From an uncultured Oscillospiraceae bacterium (GTDB lineage: Bacteria; Bacillota; Clostridia; Oscillospirales; Ruminococcaceae), in assembly GCA_934513685.1 (NCBI GenBank), contig CAKSWY010000024.1:1-36144 (forward strand): a DNA stretch of 36,144 nucleotides. Reading direction: 5' to 3'. Below, in pieces: positions 23,336 to 30,145 of this stretch (position 1 is its first letter; each line of letters opens with the position of its first letter). The notes beneath the pieces were generated by a model. It saw only the letters and a program-made list of their open reading frames with translations. It did not search any database and was not told the DNA's origin. Position numbers and translations under genes: made by a program.

Positions 23336-23962
23336 ATGGTTACAACAGCACAGGTCATTCAAATTCTGGAAAAGATGGCGCAGGTCATTCAGGAAAACAA
23401 AGATTACCTCACCGAATTGGATATGCCCATCGGCGACAGTGACCATGGCATCAATCTTACCCGTGGATTCCAGGCTGTAACGGCAAAGCTGCCCACCGTC
23501 GCGGATAAGGACATCGGAACAATTTTAAAGACCGTTGGTATGACCCTGGTCTCTACCGTCGGCGGCGCCTCCGGCCCCCTGTATGGCACGGCATTTCTGA
23601 GAGCATCCGGAAAAGCAGCCGGGAAATCCAGCCTAGAGCTGAACGACTTTCTGGATATGATGGACGCCGCCATTGAAGGCGTAAAAATGCGCGGCAAAGC
23701 CACGGTGGGCGAGCAAACCATGCTGGACGCCATGGTGCCCGCCCTTGAAGCCATGAAGGCTGCCGCAGGGCAGTCTCCGGCACAGGCGCTGGCGGCAGGT
23801 CTGACCGCCGCGCAGGAGGGCATGAAGGCCACCATTCCCATGGTTGCCACCAAAGGCCGCGCCAGCTACCTTGGCGAACGCAGCATTGGCCATCAGGACC
23901 CCGGTGCCACTTCGTTCACCCTGCTGCTGGGTGTGATCGCTCAGCAGGTACAGGAGGGCTGA
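23336..23962 (+). CDS. dhaL: Dihydroxyacetone kinase subunit DhaL (ADP-binding)
   Basis: The 208-residue protein has the metal/nucleotide signature LDMPIGDSDHGINLTRGF (28-45), where D29, D34 and D36 should coordinate the two magnesium ions, and the phosphate loop GGASGPLYG (76-84). In PTS-type kinases DhaL keeps ADP bound as a cofactor that is rephosphorylated in place by DhaM. The ATG lies 11 nt after AGGAG. It follows dhaK by 74 nt and ends 1 nt before dhaM. Confidence 0.97.
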   Translation: MVTTAQVIQILEKMAQVIQENKDYLTELDMPIGDSDHGINLTRGFQAVTAKLPTVADKDIGTILKTVGMTLVSTVGGASGPLYGTAFLRASGKAAGKSSLELNDFLDMMDAAIEGVKMRGKATVGEQTMLDAMVPALEAMKAAAGQSPAQALAAGLTAAQEGMKATIPMVATKGRASYLGERSIGHQDPGATSFTLLLGVIAQQVQEG

Positions 23963-23963
23963 C

Positions 23964-24344
23964 ATGGTAGGCATTGTAATCGTTTCGCACAGCTGCAAAG
24001 CGGCGGAAGGTGCTGCCGAGCTGGCCCTTCAAATGGCCCCTTCTGCGCCGGTTGCTGCAGCAGGCGGTTTGCCGGACGGTGGAATCGGTACGGATTTCGA
24101 GCGTATTTATGCTGCGGTTGAATCCGTCACCGGGCCAGATGGTGCCGTGATCCTGTTTGATATGGGTAGCGCCATTATGACCACGGAGATGGTTTTGGAG
24201 CAATTTGAGGGCATGAACATTCAAATGGCGGATGGCCCTCTGGTTGAAGGTGCCATTGTGGCCGCAATCTCCAGTGCCATGGGGCAATCGGTGGAACAGA
24301 TTTTGGCTGCCGTGCGCCAGGCCGGAGAAGGGCACAAATTATAA
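23964..24344 (+). CDS. dhaM: DhaM phosphotransfer subunit, EIIA-mannose domain only
   Basis: The 126-residue protein is a single PTS EIIA (mannose family) domain: the phospho-accepting H9 in VIVSHS, GGLPDGGIGTDFERI (about 34-48) and VILFDMGSAIMTTEM (about 62-76). DhaM of E. coli is a fusion of EIIA, HPr and partial EI; this form lacks the other two, so it depends on separate HPr and EI, which are encoded divergently next door. It starts 1 nt after dhaL, indicating coupling. No clear intrinsic terminator with a T run follows. Confidence 0.95.
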   Translation: MVGIVIVSHSCKAAEGAAELALQMAPSAPVAAAGGLPDGGIGTDFERIYAAVESVTGPDGAVILFDMGSAIMTTEMVLEQFEGMNIQMADGPLVEGAIVAAISSAMGQSVEQILAAVRQAGEGHKL

Positions 24345-24654
24345 ACTGGGCGTTTTGCTTCCCAATTCCACGAAATTCGCAGAAATTCGCAAAAGTCGAT
24401 AATTCGCGTTTTTAGCCATGTAAAGCTAATTGACTTTACGGCAAAAAATCAGTCGGTTTTTCGTGGTGTATGCATCATCCAATTCTTAATGCAGTTTTTA
24501 CGGTTTTATAAGCATTCAACAAAGCATTCGGCCTTTCAGGCTGCTGCTTTTCGATGATTGCAAGCCCTTGCGGCGGTTCCATGCTGCCCAGGCAAGTCAA
24601 TCAATTCATTATGACATTCTCTACCCCTTCTTGCCTGGTTCTTTCCGCCAGGCG
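24345..24654. other. Non-coding intergenic region with a long inverted repeat
   Basis: No credible gene is seen. It has two adjacent copies of GAAATTCGCA (24372-24391) and a third ATTCGCG near 24400. An inverted repeat follows: TTTTTAGCCATGTAAAG (24409-24425) and CTTTACGGCAAAAAA (24434-24448) around an 8-nt loop. Its Ts come first and its As last, so it does not look like a terminator on either strand. Confidence 0.5.
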
Positions 24655-24700
24655 AAAAGCAGGTCGTGCGCTGGTCTCCTCTGGTGCACGGCCTGCTTTT
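24655..24700. terminator. Terminator of the clpC-like gene
   Basis: AAAAGCAGGTCGTGC (24655-24669) and GCACGGCCTGCTTTT (24686-24700) pair over 15 bp with one wobble, starting 16 nt after the clp stop codon. The short A and T runs make it usable from both strands. Confidence 0.75.
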
Positions 24701-24716
24701 CATTTGTCCTTCGTTT

Positions 24717-26990
24717 TCAATGCAGTGTGACGGTGTTGTCCGCTTCCAACACGACCTGCTCGTTTTGCAGGCAGGCCGTAAAGCTTGCGCCTGGCATGGC
24801 CTCGCCGCTGGCAATACGGTCCGCCAGGGCCTGCTCCACGGCACGAACCACGGTGCGGCGCAGCTCACGCGCACCATAGGGCGACTTTGCCTGCTTTGCC
24901 AATGCCGCCGGAAGTTCCGGGGCGTGATGCAGGCAATAGCCATTTTTTGCGGCACGCTGCTCCAGCTGATTCAAGAGCTGCTCTGCAATCGCTGTCAGGT
25001 CCTTTTGCTCCAGCGGATGAAATACCACCACCTCATCCAACCGGCCAAGCAGCTCCGGCCGGAAGTAGGCCTTGGCCTCCGCAATGGCCAATTGTTTTTG
25101 CCGTTCAAGGGCAGCTTCCTGCCGGCCAAACCCCAGAGGTGCCCCCTGCCCCGTCAATTGCCGCGCGCCCAAATTGGAGGTAAGCAGAATGATGCAGTTT
25201 GAAAAATTTGTCTTTCGTCCGGCTGCATCCGTCAGCTGACCATCCTCCAAAATCTGAAGCAAAATATTCTGCAGGTCGCTGTGTGCCTTCTCAATTTCAT
25301 CGAACAATACCACGCTGTATGGGCGGCGGCGCACGGCTTCTGTCAGCTGCCCGCCTTCCTCGTGGCCCACATAGCCGGGCGGTGCTCCGATCAGTCTGGC
25401 CACCGTGTGGGCTTCCATATACTCACTCATGTCAAAGCGCAGCAGTGCACGTGGGCTTCCAAACCAGCTCTCGGCCAAAACCCGTGCCAGATGCGTTTTT
25501 CCCACTCCGGTTGGGCCAAGAAACAGCATGGCCCCCATCGGGCACCCCTCGGCTCTCAAGCCGGTACGGCTGCGGCGCACCGCACCGGCAACTGCCTGAA
25601 CTGCCTGGCTTTGGCCCACCACACGCTCCGCCATCCGCTGTTCCAGCCGCACCAAACGCTCTCGCTGCTCCTCATTTACCCGGCTGACCGGCACCCCACT
25701 CGCCCGGCTGACCACCTCTGCCACATCCTCCGGGGCAACGATTTGCGGCCGGCTTCGGTCCGTTCCGGCCCGAATGCGCACCCCGGCCGAGGCTTCGTCC
25801 AATAGATCCACCGCCTTGTCCGGAAGGAACCGGCCGGGCAGATATCGCACGCTCAACTCCACTGCTGCCTGAATGGTCTGGGGCGGTAGCGTTACCCCGT
25901 GGTAGCGCTCATAGTTTGCGGCCAGCCCCTGCAAAATTTTTACTGCATTTGAAGGGGTCGGCTCTTCCACCGTAACCTTTCCAAAGCGGCGTTCCAGTGC
26001 CGCGTCCTTCTGAATGCAGCGGCGATATTCCTCCTGCGTGGTGGCGCCAATCAGCTGCAGCTCTCCCCGGGCCAGCAGCGGCTTTAAAATGCTGGCGGCA
26101 TCAATCGCCCCTTCGGCAGCCCCTGCCCCCACGACCACATGAATTTCATCAATAAACAGGATGGTGTTCTGTTCCCGTATCAGCTCCTCCAAAAGATTCC
26201 GAAAGCGTTCTTCAAAGTCGCCGCGGTATTTTGTGCCTGCCACCATCAGCGCCATATCCAGGCTGAGCAAGCGTTTGCCCTGCAAATTCTGCGGCACTTT
26301 GCCCTCGGCAATGCGCTGGGCCAGGGCCTCCGCCAATGCGGTTTTGCCAACCCCCGGTTCTCCAATCAGGCACGGATTGTTTTTCTGTCTCCGGCAAAGG
26401 ATCTGAATCATCCGATCCAGTTCTCTTTCCCGGCAGAGCACCGGATCCAAACGGTGCTCCGCGGCCAGCCTGGTCAGATCACGCCCGTATTTATCGCTGG
26501 AACGAGCGCTTCTGGTGTTGTATCCCAGCGGGCGCGGCGAAGCCGGAAGCACCAGCTGGCCGCTCATCCGCCGGCAATCCCGTGCCGTTTCCGTCAGTTC
26601 AAGCCCCAATTCCCGCAGCCAGACGCTGGCCGTGCAGGCCGGGTCTTCCAACATGGCACAGAGCAGGTGCTCGTTGTCTGCCTCTTTGCGTTGGGCGGCT
26701 CTCGCGCCCAGCAGTGCATAATCCAATGCCTTTTGTGTCTCCGGAAGAAGGTCGCCTGCTTTCAGGTGCAGCGACCTGCCCTGCCCAAGCCCCTGCAGCC
26801 GCAGTTCCACCTGCGCCGCCGTGATGCGCCGCGCACGCAAAAAGCTTGCCGCCGGGTCAGATGTCTGCATTAAAATGGCCATGAGCAGATGCCCGGTGCT
26901 GGCTTTTGGCTGCCCCTGCTTGCCCGCCAAACGAAGCGCCTGCGCCAATGTACGGCCCGCCGTGCGGGAAAACCCTTTGAAGTGAAGCAT
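24717..26990 (-). CDS. clpC: ClpA/ClpC-type double AAA+ unfoldase lacking the M-domain
   Basis: The 757 residues comprise an N-terminal Clp repeat domain (about 1-145), AAA+ module 1 with Walker A GEPGVGKT (210-217) and Walker B LFIDEI (278-283), and module 2 with Walker A GPTGVGKT (492-499) and Walker B VLFDEI (561-566). The tripeptide LGF (619-621) sits where ClpC/ClpA carry their ClpP-docking loop, so partnership with ClpP is likely. Between DLLDEASAGV (395-404) and VAPEDVAEVV (418-427) only about a dozen residues remain: the coiled-coil M-domain, which in ClpC binds adaptors such as MecA, is missing. It is monocistronic, with GGAGGAG before the ATG and no CtsR box recognised. Confidence 0.93.
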   Translation of the reverse strand: MLHFKGFSRTAGRTLAQALRLAGKQGQPKASTGHLLMAILMQTSDPAASFLRARRITAAQVELRLQGLGQGRSLHLKAGDLLPETQKALDYALLGARAAQRKEADNEHLLCAMLEDPACTASVWLRELGLELTETARDCRRMSGQLVLPASPRPLGYNTRSARSSDKYGRDLTRLAAEHRLDPVLCRERELDRMIQILCRRQKNNPCLIGEPGVGKTALAEALAQRIAEGKVPQNLQGKRLLSLDMALMVAGTKYRGDFEERFRNLLEELIREQNTILFIDEIHVVVGAGAAEGAIDAASILKPLLARGELQLIGATTQEEYRRCIQKDAALERRFGKVTVEEPTPSNAVKILQGLAANYERYHGVTLPPQTIQAAVELSVRYLPGRFLPDKAVDLLDEASAGVRIRAGTDRSRPQIVAPEDVAEVVSRASGVPVSRVNEEQRERLVRLEQRMAERVVGQSQAVQAVAGAVRRSRTGLRAEGCPMGAMLFLGPTGVGKTHLARVLAESWFGSPRALLRFDMSEYMEAHTVARLIGAPPGYVGHEEGGQLTEAVRRRPYSVVLFDEIEKAHSDLQNILLQILEDGQLTDAAGRKTNFSNCIILLTSNLGARQLTGQGAPLGFGRQEAALERQKQLAIAEAKAYFRPELLGRLDEVVVFHPLEQKDLTAIAEQLLNQLEQRAAKNGYCLHHAPELPAALAKQAKSPYGARELRRTVVRAVEQALADRIASGEAMPGASFTACLQNEQVVLEADNTVTLH

Positions 26991-27084
26991 ATCGTTCTCC
27001 TCCTGTGAGATGATGCTTCTTCAGTATGGGCGGCTTTGGGTTCCGGCAATCGTTCCGTTCTACCTTTCACGCTTTTCCGGTACG

Positions 27085-27134
27085 CAAAAAAGCCGATGGT
27101 ACTGCTTTCATGCAAACAGTATCATCGGCTTTTG
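27085..27134 (-). terminator. Terminator of the recD2-comF-mreB operon
   Basis: On the minus strand AAAAGCCGATGATACTG and CAGTACCATCGGCTTTT pair with one mismatch and are followed by a six-T run. It starts 14 nt after the stop of the last gene. Confidence 0.88.
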
Positions 27135-27147
27135 TATGTTTCTTAGA

Positions 27148-27402
27148 TCACAGCTGCTCCAGCGCCTCTTTCAGGCACTGCGCCACCTGATCCGGGCAGG
27201 AAGTCGGGCGGGGGCCGCAGGTAAGGCCCTCCATCCGCTCAATGGCATCCTGGGCCTTCATACCCTTCAGCAGGCTGGTGATTCCCTTCAGATTGCCGTT
27301 GCATCCGCCCTGAACATTCACATCCAGAATGGTGCCATCCGGCCCCAGCTCCACTGTGGTCTGCATGGAGCAGGTTCCTTTATTTCTGCGAGTATAGGTC
27401 AT
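27148..27402 (-). CDS. TSCPD-domain small protein (TIGR03905-like)
   Basis: The start is ATG 27402 after AAGGAG, giving 84 residues. The diagnostic TSCPDQ motif (67-72) is near the C-terminus, with further cysteines C11, C34, C62 and C76. The domain is also found at the C-terminus of some ribonucleotide reductases and as small free proteins, where it may bind metal; the function of the free form is not established. It is the last gene of the recD2-comF-mreB-PHP run, 46 nt after the PHP gene, and is followed by a strong terminator. Confidence 0.85.
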   Translation of the reverse strand: MTYTRRNKGTCSMQTTVELGPDGTILDVNVQGGCNGNLKGITSLLKGMKAQDAIERMEGLTCGPRPTSCPDQVAQCLKEALEQL

Positions 27403-27448
27403 GATTTTTTCTCCTTTTTGCCGCGTATTTGGGCTTTTCGTTTTTCCT

Positions 27449-28303
27449 TCAGTGTTCCTTGCGCTGTTGGGCCAGCGCCCGAATTCGTTCCAACTGCTCC
27501 GGTTCGGTCGTACACGTTCCAAGGGGATGCGGCTTTCCCGTGTTCATCCCGTGATAGTCCGTTCCGCCGGTGACGATCAGACCATAAGTCTGCGCCAACT
27601 GGCGCAGTTCTGCCTTATCTTCCGGGGTATTGCGCGGGTGTTCAATTTCCACGCCGTCAATGCGGCCTTGCTCGGCCAATTCGCGCACAAGCTCCATGCT
27701 GTGATACACGCTCGGGTGGGCAAACACCACCACACCGCGGCAAAGCTGAACCAGCTTCAGCACATCGTCAACCGTCTCATAGGCAGGACTGTGCAGCACC
27801 GGCCCGGGCGCATGCCGGCTGCCGAACAGGCGGCGATATTCTTCCCCATACAAAGAAGATGCCATTCCGAGATCCATCAGCGCCCGCATAATTCCCGCTT
27901 TATACAGTACGCCGCTGTCCTTCGCATAGGCCAAGGCCATCTCTTTGCGGAATTGCGGATAAATCGCTTCCAGCTCCTGCGCGCTCTGGGTGCAGCATTC
28001 CATACGGCGGGTACCCATCGTGCGGCAATGCTTCTCCAACGCCGCACAGTCATCCGGCCAATAGCACAAAAGATGCACGCGCCGCCCTCGTTTCGGGTCA
28101 ATGGCGGTCAATTCCGTCGCCGGAATCAGCTCAACACCCTCCATCGTGGGGTGTTCATAGGCGAAGCGCACCCCGTGCAAATCATCATGATCCGAAATCG
28201 CCAGCGCCGTCAGCCCGGCACGGGCTGCCAGCCAGGGCAGCAATTCCGCCGGGTTGGAGCCATCCGAAAACGTGGAGTGCGTATGCAGATCAGCAGCCAT
28301 CAT
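27449..28303 (-). CDS. PHP-domain phosphoesterase
   Basis: A 284-residue PHP-family protein. The metal-binding residues are visible in order: DLHTHSTFSDG (5-15), ISDHDDLHG (36-44), a Glu in PATE (about 61-64), AHPSVYHS (about 195-202) and GGTDYHG (about 247-253). Relatives include RNase AM/YciV-type enzymes, which hydrolyse 3',5'-nucleoside bisphosphates or trim RNA ends. That activity is likely but not proven here. It starts 12 nt after mreB with a GAGGTG site. Two ATG codons are adjacent; I use the first. Confidence 0.88.
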   Translation of the reverse strand: MMAADLHTHSTFSDGSNPAELLPWLAARAGLTALAISDHDDLHGVRFAYEHPTMEGVELIPATELTAIDPKRGRRVHLLCYWPDDCAALEKHCRTMGTRRMECCTQSAQELEAIYPQFRKEMALAYAKDSGVLYKAGIMRALMDLGMASSLYGEEYRRLFGSRHAPGPVLHSPAYETVDDVLKLVQLCRGVVVFAHPSVYHSMELVRELAEQGRIDGVEIEHPRNTPEDKAELRQLAQTYGLIVTGGTDYHGMNTGKPHPLGTCTTEPEQLERIRALAQQRKEH

Positions 28304-28315
28304 GCACCTCGCGGG

Positions 28316-29335
28316 TCAGTGCCCAATGCGCGGGGTTGCGTTCACAAAGCCGGTTTCCAGCTCGTTGCCCATAGTCAGGCTTTTTGCGGTGCCCAGCGCC
28401 ACACAGTTGATTGGGTCCGGAGAGCGGTACACGCTCACCTTCAGCTTCTCGCTCAGGAACTCCGGCAGCCCCTGAAGCAGCGAGCCGCCGCCGGTCAGCA
28501 TAATGCCGTTGCGGTAAATATCGCCTGCCAGCTCGGGCGGGGTCTTTTCCAACACCTGATGGGCAGCAGCAGCAATTTGCTCCGCCAGCATCATCACCGG
28601 CTCATACAAGTCCTGCGTGGTCACTGTTACCCGCTGGGGCAAACCGGTGGTCAGGCTGCGGCCCTTGATCTCCATGCTGGCGGAAAAGTCCTTCTGCTTG
28701 CAGCAGGCCACTTCCTTTTTCAGGTTTTCCACTGTGCGCTGGCCAATGGCCACGTTAAACGTCAGGCGCACATACTTCAGCAGTTCTTCATCAAACGTAT
28801 TGCCCGCCACATTTACGCTGGTCGCCCGTACCTTACCGCCCAGGCTGATCACCGCAATGTCGGTGGTGCCGCCGCCGATGTCCACGATCATGCGGCCCTC
28901 CGGCTGCAGAATGTCCACGTCCGACCCTAGTGCGGCGGCAATGGGCTCATCGATCAGATATACCTGGCGGGCACCGGCCGCCACAACCGCTTCCACCACG
29001 GCGTCGCTCTCAATGCCGGTAATGGCGGCAGGAACACAAACCGCCACCCGCGGCTTTACCAGGCGGCCGTCATACGCTTTGTTGACAAAGCGGCAAATCA
29101 GCTCCTTGGTCAGTGTATGGTTGGAAATCACGCCATCCTTCAAAGGGCGAATGGCCGAGATATAATTCGGGGTACGCCCTACCATCGCCAGGGCCTCATC
29201 GCCCACTGCCAGCACCTTGTTCTTGCGCGTATCCACCGCCACCACGCTGGATTCGCTCAGAACCACGCCCTGGCCGGCCACCGCCACAATGATGGAGGTG
29301 GTGCCAAGGTCAATACCAATGTCATAATTTGCCAT
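28316..29335 (-). CDS. mreB: MreB/Mbl-family actin-like protein
   Basis: The 339 residues carry the actin-fold nucleotide motifs: phosphate-1 DIGIDLGTTSIIVAV (5-19), connect-1 and phosphate-2 around RMIVDIGGGTTDIAVISLGG, and adenosine motif IMLTGGGSLLQGLP near the C-terminus. MreB homologues polymerise under the membrane and steer cell-wall synthesis. The amphipathic N-terminal helix typical of some MreBs is not obvious. It is not next to mreC/mreD or RodA; it sits between comF and a PHP gene, so it could be an Mbl- or MreBH-like paralogue. GGAG lies 8 nt before the ATG. Confidence 0.93.
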   Translation of the reverse strand: MANYDIGIDLGTTSIIVAVAGQGVVLSESSVVAVDTRKNKVLAVGDEALAMVGRTPNYISAIRPLKDGVISNHTLTKELICRFVNKAYDGRLVKPRVAVCVPAAITGIESDAVVEAVVAAGARQVYLIDEPIAAALGSDVDILQPEGRMIVDIGGGTTDIAVISLGGKVRATSVNVAGNTFDEELLKYVRLTFNVAIGQRTVENLKKEVACCKQKDFSASMEIKGRSLTTGLPQRVTVTTQDLYEPVMMLAEQIAAAAHQVLEKTPPELAGDIYRNGIMLTGGGSLLQGLPEFLSEKLKVSVYRSPDPINCVALGTAKSLTMGNELETGFVNATPRIGH

Positions 29336-29353
29336 GGGAACGTCTCCTTTGCT

Positions 29354-30145
29354 TTATTCTGATTCTTTGTTTTCTGAATTTTCTGCCGAGGGCACCTCAT
29401 GAAGCTCCGATGCGGCAATGCTCACCGCGAATACGCTCTCCACTCCATTTTGCAGCAGCGCCTGCGCGCAGGCATGCAAAGTCGCGCCGGTGGTGATCAC
29501 ATCGTCCACAAGCAGAACCCGTTTTCCTTCGATCCGCTGTGAATCATGCACACCAAACGCACCCTGCAGGTTTGAAAGCCGCTGTTCTGCGCTCAGGCCC
29601 ACCTGATTGGGCGTTTTGCGCTGTTTATAAAGGCAGCCAGTCTCACAGGGCAATTCCATGCGCCGGGCCAATTGCTTTGCCAGCAGCGTTGGGGAGTTGT
29701 ACCATTGCCCGGGGCGGCTCGGCGGAACCGGAACGATCACATCATAGGCCCGCACCGAATGCACCTCGGCCTGCATATGCCGCCTGTGCCCAATGATCGG
29801 CAGGTTTATTATAGCACGCCCCTGCCGGAAAGTACACCCGAACAGCCTCTCCGCCATTTCATCGGCGAACCAGCGGGCATACCCCGGCCGGCCGGAAAAC
29901 TTCATGCGCTGAATGGCCTGCTGCACGCACCCGTCGTATTCGTACAGGCTGGCGGCACCCTCCACCAGTTCCAGCTGGTGCTCGGCTTCTGCCAGCCGAA
30001 ACGGACGGTGAAACAGCATTTCCGCACTGGCTTTGCAGGCGGGGCATTCTCTCAATGTGCCCAGTACTTCATCGCAGAACGGGCAGCGCACCGGGTAGAT
30101 CAAGTCCTGCAGGGCATCCAGCACCTGCATCATCGGCGGCCTCAT
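29354..30145 (-). CDS. comF: ComF-family phosphoribosyltransferase-like protein
   Basis: The 263-residue protein has an N-terminal zinc finger (C21-x2-C24 ... C34-x2-C37) and a C-terminal PRTase domain with the PRPP loop VLLVDDVITTGATL. ComF proteins take part in natural DNA uptake in competent bacteria and in fork or recombination repair. Two oddities: a segment of about 30 residues (around GRAIINLPIIGHRRHMQAEV) lies before DVIVPVPPS, and the usual RGFNQ motif is replaced by YNSPTLLAKQLA. It overlaps the recD2 stop by four bases (ATGA), suggesting that the helicase and ComF are co-translated. Confidence 0.87.
   Translation of the reverse strand: MRPPMMQVLDALQDLIYPVRCPFCDEVLGTLRECPACKASAEMLFHRPFRLAEAEHQLELVEGAASLYEYDGCVQQAIQRMKFSGRPGYARWFADEMAERLFGCTFRQGRAIINLPIIGHRRHMQAEVHSVRAYDVIVPVPPSRPGQWYNSPTLLAKQLARRMELPCETGCLYKQRKTPNQVGLSAEQRLSNLQGAFGVHDSQRIEGKRVLLVDDVITTGATLHACAQALLQNGVESVFAVSIAASELHEVPSAENSENKESE

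Noticed and set aside
24536..24955. A 139-codon minus-strand frame at the clp 3' end
   Set aside because: It runs through the clp terminator and overlaps the clp coding region out of frame; no ribosome site or domain.
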